Shown here: positions 38,591 to 50,300 of the stretch, one piece after another | Numbering within the stretch: position 1 is the first letter of the stretch | Layout: each line of letters opens with the position of its first letter | NCBI GenBank assembly: GCA_964036195.1 | Contig: OZ038452.1 | Span: forward strand, 29,771,785 to 29,835,784 | Direction of reading: 5' to 3' | From: Sphaerolaimus hirsutus | Lineage: Eukaryota; Nematoda; Chromadorea; Monhysterida; Sphaerolaimidae | DNA: 64,000 bases | Notes under the pieces: generated by a model | Told to the model about the DNA's origin: nothing | What the model saw: only the letters and a program-made list of their open reading frames with translations | Database searches by the model: none | Program-made: the position numbers and the translations under genes

Positions 38591-39145
38591 GTGATTTCTT
38601 TGCTTGAAAAATTACGGTTGGCCAGATGTAAGATTATATTTATAAATACAAAATCTGGTACCAATTCTTCAATTTGACAAGTGACAAGAAAAGTGGGAAG
38701 TGTCTCAAAAGTGTCTCAAACGGCGCTGCAAACGCTAGTGCACTACTGATATTTGGGAAACTCATAAACCGCAAATACTAATATGCGCAGTCACAATAAT
38801 TTGCAATAAAATGCCTGCTGTGGATATGGAACTTCACGCAGCACTTAACAAAATTCGAAACTTTGTCACTTGACACTTTATGGGGAAATTTATTTTGGCT
38901 ACCAGATTTTGTATCTGACTAAACTCTCGATTAGCGTAGCTCATTTTTTTGCCTTACAAGTTGCAAATTTATTAGAGGTTGCGTACTCTGGTACTGTTAG
39001 ATTATGTGAAATGACGCTGCAATGAAGCCTTATAAATCACATTTGTTATTGTGCGATTCATGATGTGGAACAATTTTTGTCGCAGGCAAGAAGTCCACCT
39101 ACTTACTAAACTTCTTCCTGGATGCTTTTCTGTTCGTGTCCAACG

Positions 39146-39306
39146 GGCCCACACACGCTAGTTGACATCGACACCAAATGTCAACTGGTGCCGATCCCGA
39201 TACAAAGGTTGCTGACGAGCCGACGAACGACGTTCAAACGACAGCTTTGAATTGGGAACGGAACCAGTTGACATTTGGTGTCGATGTCAACTAGCGTGTG
39301 TAGGGC
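39146..39306. mobile_element. Family C foldback element, near-identical to 29248-29406
   Basis: Same ends and arms as the intron 8 copy, with a few substitutions in the loop, suggesting a recently active subfamily. Confidence 0.85.
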
Positions 39307-39881
39307 CAAATGCATATGGTCGAAAGGCCACTACCCCATATTCCCCAGGTATTCCCATATAAACTGCTTTCGACTCACGTTCGGCACCAAAATTTTTTCG
39401 ATGTTTTTTTTTGCATAATATAATTCCTGTTATGGGGGGTTTAGTAAGACAAAATTTATGGGTGATGTAGCCCAAATTCACCTCTAATATCCACCATCGA
39501 AAAAATACTTGCATTTACGCTTTTCTGAGGAAAAAGTATTTTACTCTCATTTACTCGCGAGTAAAAGTAAATAATTTATACTTTACGCTTTCTGTACTCG
39601 GGGTGAGTAAAAACAAAATACTTTATGCATGCACATACTTTGAAAAAGTTTGGTACTTTTAACAACTCTGGTGATCACATTCAGCACACTGTTCTTGGAA
39701 GTATCAGCTTTGCAAGCAAAAATTACAAGGAATTTGTATCAGTTAACACCGAAAGAATTAACAAAAAGTTTTATACATGCATAGGTGATTCGCTGACTAG
39801 ACCCTCAGCAATTCAGTAAATTAACAAATTCCTTTTTCATAGACTGCTGCTAGTGTTGGAACTTTCTTAATAATGGCACCA

Positions 39882-40470
39882 CACAAGCTAGTTTTCATGG
39901 TTTCTCGTTGAAAACTCATTATTTTGTTTTCAAAACCATGCAAACACTCAGTAAAATCACCTGAAACGGCCACCATCTTTGTTTTTTTTGTTCATTTTTA
40001 TGTTATGAAGATGAAAACTAACATAGCTGGCACGTCGTCGGCACGTCGCTGCCACACATTTGGCAATGTTTTGGTGACCCTGGCACTATTCAACATTGGT
40101 AAACAGTTTTGAAAACTGGTGACATGGGCGATGTGTTGCCATGCATAGCCAGTTTCCACCTTTGAAAACACTAAATGAAAACAAAAATCAACATTTTTGA
40201 AAACTGTTATGGCGATGCGTATGGTGACATTGGCAACATGTTGCCACTGTTGCGGTGACGCGTCGCCGTGCAGTGTTCAAAAATGTTCTGCAAATCTGAA
40301 ATTTAGACAACAAATGTGATATGCCAAAACCAATAATCACATATGATTTCACTTTTTGAAAACTAAAATAGTAAATTTACATGTTTTGAAAACTGTACAG
40401 CAACACGTCGCCATTGAGTTTTGAGATGAGTTTTCAATGAGGAACCATGAAAACTAGCTTGTGTGGTCAC
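39882..40470. mobile_element. Long family C-type element (ACAAGCTAGTTTTCATGG ends)
   Basis: Left CCACACAAGCTAGTTTTCAT and right ATGAAAACTAGCTTGTGTGG are exact inverses. The body has many GTTTTGAAAAC and GGCAACATGTTGCC-like words. A fragment of the GTACTTTTAACAACTCT hAT family lies just before it (39530-39668). Confidence 0.85.
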
Positions 40471-41099
40471 AATGATGTAAATACTCTCAATGACAAAGTA
40501 CAGGGTGGGGCAATTTAGACCAACACATTAGATTTTGAATAACTTGACACTGGGTGATCGGATGAAAGTCAAATTTTATGTGAACATCAACAACTAAATA
40601 GGAAAGGTTCCCTCCAAATATGGCTGTGATAACTCCACTCATTCCCAAGTTATCGATGCAAACGTTATTCAGTTCAGTTATTCGTTAGGCGGCGTTTACA
40701 CGGATTTCATGGCTACGACAAATTATTTCTTTAAAGTTCCATAACTCCGGAATAAAGTCATTAACGAGTAAAAATGGTCGAGTATATATCATACTAAGGT
40801 GTATATGTCTGTGTAATTTCGTTCAATTGGCTCAGTCATTAAATAGTTATGGACCGTTGAATTTTTTTTATTCTGCCGGGCCTTCCGACAGCTTTCTGAC
40901 AAATCTGAAAAAACTCTATTTTTCATGCTGCGACAGTGTGACGATCACAGATTGTTGTCACGCACAGCATGTGACAAATCATCAAAGTTGTTGATAACTG
41001 TCAAAAGCTGTGAACGTGTTTTTTATGTGACGACAATGTGACTTATTGTGTATGTGTTTTTAAATGCCAAAATAGCTCAGAAAAATTATAGGCAGTGTG

Positions 41100-42240
41100 T
41101 AATGATGGAAAAGCGCCAGAAAAAATGGCACCAGACAAAAAAGCACACCAGAAACAATGGCGCCAGGTGCCAACAATAAAAGTCATTATTTCAGCATGTA
41201 AATCATCACATAAGATGTGATGTTAAAGGCGCCAGGAAAAATAGCACAGCACCGCACCGGCACCTCTCCCATGTCATGAAAAAGGCACCTGGCACCCTGG
41301 GGCACCAGCCAAAAAATGACACCGAACTGGCACTGGTGCCATTCCAAAAAAATGGTACCGGCACCGAAGGGGACCGTCCAGGTCGCCGGTGCTAGCACCA
41401 AAAGGCACCGCACCGGGTCAACTTTTCTAAAACAATAAGACAACAAAAATCGTCAATCTACACGGCTTTAGGTAGTGCGATGAAGGAGCTTTTGCTGTGC
41501 ATAGGATAGATGGGGTGGGTTCTTTGGGAGAAGGGTCCACCAGACCTTTGTGTTATCCCCGTGGAAAAATCCCCAGTCCCGAAATAATGGAGTCTATAAA
41601 AAGTTATTGTATTACATAGCCAATCGATTTTGAAGCTCAATAACTCGGCCATATCTTGACCGATTTAGACCGTTGAACATTTAAATTAATTGGCGCAATC
41701 TGTATATTCTTTTTTATTGGTCGGATTAGTGATGCTTATATTCCGTATGCTGATTTGACCCTTTTTTCCAACACCAATTTGTTTTCTCTGAACAAATACC
41801 TACCATATCATAAATGACAACTTTTTATAGAGCTTATCTCAAGACTGGGGAATCACAAAACATCAGAATAACTCATATCTGACCCGCATTCCTTTTCTCC
41901 ACTATATATAAATGTTTGAACAATGTCGTTAAAAGGCATCGCAAGCATGTTTTGACATCCATTACATTGCGTCACTTTTTAAGTGTACACACGCATGTTC
42001 TGAAATGTGACATTTTTTGAACCCTTGAAACCCTGCCGGTGCCTTGCCCGGTGCCCCAGTTTTTTTGGCCAGTGCTAGCACCTTGGGCACTGGCCAAAAA
42101 TTGGCACTGCACCGCACCAGCACCGGTGCTATTCTGAAACAAATGGCACCAGCACTGGCAGGGCACCTCTGAAAATCGAAAGGGCACCGCACCAGCAGGG
42201 GCACCGGTGCCCCAGTGCCTTTACATCACTACAAGCAATT
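41100..42240. repeat. GGCACC/GGTGCC-rich block bounded by family J-like ends, interrupted
   Basis: The left part (41100-41430) and right part (42000-42240) are full of GGCACCAG and GGTGCC words, ending GCCTTTACATCACTAC. The middle (about 41455-41890) is a foldback related to the window start. Confidence 0.7.
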
Positions 42241-42754
42241 ATAGAAGTGCAGTCTGAAGAACCCATTTTCAGTGGCAGGTATTTGAAGTGGGCTAATTAC
42301 GTACAGCTATCATGTATCCCAGAGGCAAAATTTTGGGCTACTATCCCATAACCCCCCCCCCCCCCAATCGGCCAGCTATCTATCTACCTAACTGGGGTGA
42401 TTTTTGAGAAATGTTGCCAAATTTTTGCTCAAAATCGATAATTTTTGTACCTTTTTATAGTTTTCACCTTAAAAATTGCCATTTCATGTGTTTTATTGCC
42501 TATTTTCAGCTAATTGTGTACTTGTGTAGGTTTAAAATGGCTAAAAATAGGTATATAACCATGTTTATAGCTGAAAACCATGTTTTTGAAGGTGAAAAAC
42601 TATAAAAGGCGTGAAAATTAGCAATTTTGAGTGAAAATTGGAGCAAACAGGCAAATGGGGTAGTAGCCAAAAAATTTGCCTTGGGATAGATAGATAGCTG
42701 AGCAGCCTACAATATAGATAGATAGCTTGCCGTTTTGGTCCCCCTCCCATTATT

Positions 42755-44030
42755 GTATAGAATATTGAATATTGGAAATTGACCATTTTTTAATATTGAA
42801 TATCGATATTGAAAATTTTGAAAAAATATCGAATATAAACACCTTCCCTATCAAGTCCGGCCCCCAATTTTTTACTTTACTTCTGACGTCCTATCTACAG
42901 TTCTAGGATGCACCAGAAGCTGAAACTTGGGGTAGATATTGGTGCAACCCCCCTCTACTTCGCATAAATTGAAGGGGTCGCGGCGACCCCCTACAGGGTG
43001 GGTCGCCGAGTGCAAAAAAATTTTGCAGCTTTTTTAGTGTCCCACACAGGTCCGGCCCCCACTGATTTCTTACACTGCGGGTGCCGTACCTCCAGCTGTG
43101 GGAGGGGTATAAATCTAAAATTTTGGGGACACATCCCCAAAATTTTAGATTTATACCCCTCCCCCTCCCACAGCAGGAGATCCGGCACCCGCAGTGTAGG
43201 AAATCAAGTGGGGGCCGGACCTGTGCGGGACAGTGAAAACGCTGCAAATTTTTTTCACATATATGGCGACCCCCTCTATAGTGTATCGCCGCTGCCCCAT
43301 TTATTCATGAGGGGTAGTGGGGGGTTGCGCCTATGTACCACCCAAGTTTTAGTTTTCCATCCCTCCCACAACCGGAGATATGGCCTGTGAAGTGAAAAAA
43401 AAAATAGGTGGCCGGACTTGATCGGGAAGGTGTTTAGAATATCAATATCAAAAATTTTGACAAAATATTAAATATCAACCATTTTTCGATGTATTGAACA
43501 TGTGTTGTGTCCCTAAATTAGGTTATTTTCATTTTGAAATATTTATGGTTGATCTGATGTACTGATGAGTAAAAGTACAGTATTTATAATGTTGGAGTGC
43601 TGAAGCCAGAAAATGCTGATTTGCTATTTTTTCAAGATGCCCTTAAGCAATTACGTTATAAGTATGAACTGTAATATCTACCAATTGTTATTTGTCTGAT
43701 ACACTTTGATTCATCATGTTTGTATTCCATTTTCTACTTTTGAGTGATATAAACCTTGTTAAAATCACTTGTACCATTCACATTCAGTAAAAAGATGATT
43801 AACCATGTGTTAATCACATGAAATTACAATATGCCACTTGAGATATGCCTTGATATACCAAAAGCAAATCGCAATATCGAATATTGAAAATATCAAAATA
43901 TTGAATATTGACCATTTTTTAATATTGAATATTGAATATTGATATTGAGGTTCATATCATATTGATATCAAATATTGAGTTTCAGACAAAAATATCGAAT
44001 ATCGATATTGAAAAGTCATTTGAAAAGAAT
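42755..44030. repeat. AATATTGAATATTG low-complexity repeat split by family F
   Basis: Repeated ATATTGAATATTG and ATCGATATTGAAA words occur on both sides of the family F element at 42838-43434, which must have inserted into it later. Confidence 0.8.
42838..43434. mobile_element. Family F TA-flanked palindromic element, copy 1
   Basis: Ends AACACCTTCCCTATCAAG and CTTGATCGGGAAGGTGTT, TA on each side. Central inversion around AATTTTGGGG / CCCCAAAATT near 43130. Confidence 0.88.
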
Positions 44031-44167
44031 TGTTCAAACCCTAATGCTCAACCATCAAAATCAGTAGAGAATTCATGGCAATCAGAGTTGTTAAAAGTAC
44101 AGAACTTTTTCAAAAGTAAATGTAAACATATAGTATTTATTTTTTACTCACACAGCAGGTTTTGGCA

Positions 44168-44815
44168 CATTTTTGCTCTCAAGAAAACAATAACGAGCTG
44201 GGCAGTTTGGGGGGGACAGCCAATGAAAAATGTTTGTTTCCTTGAATAATCCCCCAGTCTTGAGAAAAGGGTGGTCTACAAAAAGGTGGTCATTTTCCAT
44301 GGCTGATGTGCACACTGACTTTTGAAGCTTGATAAATTGGCCATTTCTGGGCCAATTTTATTCATTCAACACTTATAATGATCGAGACGATTTGTAGGGT
44401 TCAGTTTTGTGGTTGAGTTAGTGATGTCTAAACTCCGTATGCCTATTTGACCTGGTTTTTGAACATGGCAAAAACTTTTTTCTGAACATGCTATCGTATA
44501 GCTTAGACTAAAACAATTCATCTGGCCAAAACAAATTTCCATACATTTTTCCAATCAAAAGTTATAGCACTTTTAACTTTAAGCTTTAAGTTTATTGGCA
44601 CATGGAGTTTAGACATAACTCACCCGACCACAAAACTTGGAATCTACAAATCGTCTTGATCATTTTAAGTGTTGAATGAATAAAAACAGCCCATAAATGG
44701 AGGATTTATCAAGCTTCAAATGTTGGTGTTCACATCGGCCATCTAAAATGACCACCTTTTTAGACCCCCCTTATCTCGGGACTGGGGGATTATTCAAGGA
44801 AACAAAAAAAATTTG
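44168..44815. mobile_element. Foldback element (family L)
   Basis: CTTGAATAATCCCCCAGTC on the left pairs with GACTGGGGGATTATTCAAG on the right; arms continue through ATGGAGTTTAGACAT-like blocks to a centre near 44500. Related sequence is at 1-300 and 41460-41890. Confidence 0.85.
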
Positions 44816-46779
44816 TCGTAGCCCAGACCCCAAACCCCAACATACTTGAAGGGCTTCAAAATCGGCCAACGTACAACAGAATGGAACGCAGGAATGTATA
44901 TTTGTATGAGATCGCAAAAAAGATAAGAAACTTAGTTTACACCCTAACATTTGAGCTATCATTTGTTATCATTCTGATAGCTTCATTCAGAAGATCGCCA
45001 ACTGAAATCTGAAAATTTTAAGTGCCCGACCATCAAAATCTGTACATAATTTATAGAAATATGTGGTTCCTAATGTACAGCCCACTAAGAAACAAACAAC
45101 ATTATGATTACTTTCAAACCTCCACCCAGATCCAGTGCAGTGCCTTTTGGTGCTAACACTAACTCCCAAAGTTTTTCATTTTTCTAAAAACTTCATCAAA
45201 TAAGCTGGGGAAGTTTGGCATCACAAAACTGATTCCAAAATTGAATTCTACAGGTCCCCCCGGTCATTTTAAGTGTAGAATGGTCTAAATCGGTTGTAAA
45301 ATGATGGAGTTGGAAATCATCAAATTTGTTTGTCGGAGTCATGAAAATTGGCCTCGCTAGCGAGGCGTTCCGACAAATTCTCAAAAAAATTCCATTTGAT
45401 TTACAGGTGCGTTTCAAAATTGTCGTCACAAGCTGTGAACGTGCTTTGCTTGTGACGACATTCTATGGGTACCATCACCCAGTGGCTCGAGAAGTCATTG
45501 CAAAATGCAAGCAATTCATGGCACATTCAAATAAATATGTTGTGTCAACAATACTTATGGCTCTATCAGAGCAAAAAATGGCATTTTTTAGCATTATATC
45601 AAAATTTATTTTTGTCGGAGGCCACGAGGCTGATTTTTGTCGGAAATAACGAGGCCGATTTGTCGTCACACATGTAAAATTTGCCATTTTCATCGAAAAA
45701 AGGTCTGTGACGATACAATTTTTTTGTCGTCACACGAAATCCGTGTAAACACGGCCTTATTGTCTCTTTACCGCCACCTCCTGATACGGTTCAAATGGGA
45801 TCGACTTTTTGGGACTGGGATCGCGATCGGTGTAGGTTTTTTCAGGGTTTCTTTTTCTTTTCGCAGCGCCGCACCTAAATGTGTGCGCGCGCGCCACTAA
45901 TCCGCCTTGCCGATAAGAAATCGGAGGGCGCTTGCCTAGTCGGTCTAAGAGACGTGGTCATAGAACAAAGATTATTGGCGTTTGCTTGAATAACTCTTGA
46001 ACCAGTGAAGCGATCGCGGCCATTTTTTGTGGAAATATTTCCTATTTAGTTGTTAATGTTCACCTAAATTTTGACGTTCGTCCGACCGCCCAGTGTCAAG
46101 TTATTCAAAATCTAAAGCGTTTGTCTTAATTGCCGCAGCCTGTATTTACAGCAACAAATACAACAACAACCCATTCTTATAAAAACAATTTCATGATGAA
46201 TTTTATTTAGCGTAACAAATTTCTGCTTTAATTTCAGATTTATATTTACATACAGTAATTAAAAATTGTGTAGTTGTTTGTTCAATTGACCATCTGGCTT
46301 AATTCAAAATCTTTGTGTAAATATGTTATGTAATTTTTCAGTGTGTGAGTTTTGTCTGTAATGTCATTTCATTCGATATGACGGAATATCGTGACCCGCT
46401 ACCATCTTTAAATAAGATCTCAGGGGCTCTTACAGGACATTGGAGCTAAGCGATGGTTCTTAAAATCGTTGATTTTGTGTAACTTTAATAACTAGTAGGT
46501 AAGCGCAATTTGAAACTTTACGAGATGGCAGTACCGATCACTTAATTCCGCAATTGCAAAAGTAAAAAAAACCTATTTATAAATGAGAAGTAAAAAGTTG
46601 AGAGCAATATAATTTTAGAAGTGGGAAATGGAATGGCAGGTAAGTAAAAAGTCTAAAAGGTTTTAGCGTTTTCTTGTCGTTTGCCATTTTTATTTCAACT
46701 TATTAATTGCCATTTTTTATTCTCACTTATAAATTAACTTTTCTTACAGCTTTTTACTTCTCACAGGAATTGGTACCTA

Positions 46780-47175
46780 CCGTATTTCCTCGAAATACCC
46801 CCCGGGGGGTGATTGTTTCATAGTGCTCCCGAGAGGGGGGGGGGTTAAACGAGGGGGGTATTATTTCGCAAGAACTTTTTTGAAATCCTAGTACAAAATC
46901 GTTGTTTGTGATGTGCGCTGGGGTAGAAAAATGCACCAATAACTGACATGTATAGACTCCTGTAGACTAATATTAGTACGTAGATGGTATAAACACTGTT
47001 CTAACGTGATTCCGACATCGTTTTAACGTGTGTTCTGCACTACGCAGAACACAAACTGCAATATTTGTCATGTACGTTCTCTTTACACTCAATCTGGGGG
47101 GGGTATTTCGAGGGGGGGTGATTGTTTCATAGTGGTCTCGAGAGGGGGGGGGGGTGGTATTTCGAGGAAATACGG
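46780..47175. mobile_element. Family D TA-flanked MITE, copy 3
   Basis: CCGTATTTCCTCGAAATACC and complement, TA on each side. Closely related to 54435-54866, sharing GTGATGTGCGCTGGGGTAGA. Confidence 0.88.
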
Positions 47176-47380
47176 TAATCAATTAAACCCTGCCCGCTCG
47201 ATTTTACTCTATTGACCGGGTTATGGTAATTTCTATTTGCGCACCTGTTTAAATCTTGTTGTCTACATTTACATGTGTACGTTTACATAAATATGATGCA
47301 GAAATTCATAGTTTCTTCATTGAAGATAAATTAATATTTTGTTGCTGAAGAAATTGCCGTGTTTTCACCTAAGCAACAAA

Positions 47381-50300
47381 ATGTTGATCCCTATAATTTT
47401 GATTTCGGCTATTTCCAGTGAGCTTTCTGCACTGTATTTTTCATAGTTGTTAAAACGTATTTACGTTTACTCAAAAAAAGTACCTATACTCGAGTACTGA
47501 ATAAATACGTTCACGTTTCCCCTGAAAAAAGTTCCTGTACTCGCTTTTACGTATAGGTACTTTTTGAAAGTACTTGAGTACAGAAAACGTATTTCAGATA
47601 GCCTTTTTATAGATTTTTTGAAGGCATAGGAGGGAAAAAGGGAGATAATATCCTAAAAGTATACCTAAGCAAATAGGTAGTCGAAAATGGCTATACAAGC
47701 ACACATATGGCCAAAAATTTCTTTTAATAGGCAAAAAGTTATGAAAATCAATGATTTTGTGTGACAATTGTGGTGACATTTTTCAAAAATATTCACGTTG
47801 TCGTTTTACCGGGGAAAAATACGTTTTCTCACGTTTACTCATGAGTAAAAGTAAAAAAATTACTTAACCTATCTGTACTCAGGGGGTGAGTTAAAAATAA
47901 ATACTTTACGCCAAAAGCACAAGCCAAATTTTTGAAAATAACGTGAAAAAGTTACAGGAAAAGAAGGACATTCCCTGTATTTTTTTGGTCTCACGCCGTG
48001 AACGGGGGTGGGGGGCTGCAGCCCCCCCCCGCCCCCCGGATACGTCCTTGCTTAACAGTAATCATAAAAGCACCGTACCGTTATTCCGTACCTGAAAATG
48101 ATCCCGCGTCACTTACGCAGGTTGTTATTCAGCGGATTATGGTAGTGGCTGGGCGTGGAATCAACCCGAATGCGGTACCGTGAGTAGAAAATATCCAAGC
48201 AGTGTTACGGTATCTGGAGGACAGATTACGGTCGGTTTCGTTTATTGCGGTACATGTTGAAATTGAGCAAATTGAATTGAGCTGTAGAATGCGGTGGGTC
48301 CGCATTAGTGATGCAGTGGTGCCATGACATGGTTCCATTGGGGCAGGCCTGATACGCACATCTGCCCGTTACGCACATCATTTGCCCGTTTTTTTCACTT
48401 GACACTTTTTCAAGTGATTTTCAGATATGAGTAAAGTGAAAAAAAGTCGCGCAATGACATTAGTGAACTTTTTTCAAATGTGCGTAACGGGCAGATGTGC
48501 GTATCAGTGCACCCCCGGTTCCATTCGGTGCCCATATACTCGGATGACATTTCGCCGTACATTTTTCCGGAGGAAACACTCCATCATGACGCCATCACTT
48601 TAGTCGCCATCATCATCTCTCGTCATCACGTCTTCCATAAGTTCTCGGCTGGCCGTCTGCCAGCCGAAGACATAACTCCTATCTGTGTGTAGAGTAGCGT
48701 GTCTGCCGAGTATACTGTTGACGCCATTTTTTAATGGTGTACTTTTTCTGTGGCGCGGCACCCTTTCAAAATGGTATCATTTATTGTGGATGCCTGTTTT
48801 TTTAAAGAAAAAAAGAGTGAACCAACATAAAATAACAAAAAACGCAGGGTTCCACAGCTGGAATAGTGGGCGGGAACGAAGCCAAACCGCACTCGTTCCC
48901 GTGGCAAATATATTTGCACATAAAACTGGATGATGGAAGGTACACCAGTTGCGGGGGTAGTATCTTGAATAACAAATGGGTGCTCACCGCCGCGCATTGT
49001 GTTGAGTGAGTTTTTTTTTTTTTGGGGGGGGGGGGTTTAGGTGCCAGATTGACCCTACGCACATACCGTATTTCCTCGAATTACCCCCCGGGGGTTTATT
49101 TTTTCAGAGTGAAAATTTTGAGAGAAAAACGTGAAAAATGCTACAATAACCACCATTTATAAGTTTTTACAGCCTTATATAAGGATGTAGATGGTATAAA
49201 CGATGTGCTAACGTAACACAGTAAGCGGCGTTTACACTGACACATGTGACGACAAAAACTTTTTGGGCTTTCAACTTTCTTTATGTCACGAAAATTGAAT
49301 AATTGTTGTGTCAGACACTTAGATCTCGATCACTCTTTGTGCCTAAAACAAACATAAATTTTTATATATGACGTTATCCTACACAATAGAACGAAACAAA
49401 ATTTTTGTCGTCACAGGTTGTCGGTTCGAGTTGTTCCCGGGAGCCTCGTTAACGAGGCTCCCGGGAACAACTCGAACTGACAACTTGTGACGACAAATTT
49501 TCTTGTTTGTTTTATTGTGTATGATCACGTCATATATGAAAATTTATGTTTGTCCTAGGCACAAAGAGTGATCGAGATCTAGGTATCTGACACAACAAAT
49601 ATTCAATTTTCGTCACATAACGAAAGTTGAAAGCCCAAAAAAATTTTGTCGTCACACGTGCCAGTGTAAACGCAGCTGTAGGTGTTTTGAACGTCTGTTA
49701 TGCATTTCCCGGACCACAAATTCATAGTGCCCATTTTGAGGGGGGGGGGGTATTTCGAGGAAATACGGTAGTTGACAAGGACACCAAATGTACTGGACTG
49801 TAATTCATCAAAGACTACTGGGTCTATCCCAATTCAAAGATTGCTCACGAGTAGCATTATTGTGTACACATATATTTAGTAAATATAAGTCCAGAAAATT
49901 TCGGAAATTCAAACACGTTATAGAATTTTGGTTTTTGTTAATATTTTCCGACCACAACTAGTGACGTAAGCGACTGCTCAAGGCCACAACATCCGATACT
50001 GATAAATCTGCTTTCAACACATTTAAGTTTACCGGCATTAAGTTCGTCAACTACAGTTGACGTAGTTGGCGGAGATGGATATTTATTCATTTTGGCGAAC
50101 TGAAATCTGTTTCAACCAGTGTATCACTTTCAGAAATTTCAACAGAAAACTAGTATGCAACATTTTATGCAACTCAGTGTCACCCCCCCCCCCCTGCACA
50201 GCGATGGGTCCGGCCCCCCTCAAGATTCCAATTTCCTTTGGCGCGTTGCCAAACATTTGACGGTTTACGCGGGAATACACCAGCGCGATGTAAATGACGC

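Larger units (their letters stand above)
40502..46144. mobile_element. 5.6-kb inverted-repeat-bounded composite (family I), probable Tc1/mariner-type ends
   Basis: Left end CAGGGTGGGGCAATTTAGAC and right end complementary to CAGGCTGCGGCAATTAAGAC, each next to TA; similarity continues for about 150 bp (TTTTGAATAACTTGACACTG on both arms). Inside are family H ends (about 40689 and 45758), a GGCACC-rich block (41100-42240), an AATATTGAATATTG block, a family F element and the 44168-44815 foldback. No transposase frame was recognised. Confidence 0.7.

Noticed and set aside
38485-39144. Two exon-like frames considered as parts of one gene
   Set aside because: Their phases do not fit each other and no family was recognised; only the first is kept, as a very weak candidate.
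45326-45649. 107-codon open frame
   Set aside because: It lies in family H-type palindromic DNA (GCCTCGCTAGCGAGGC), with no protein-like features.
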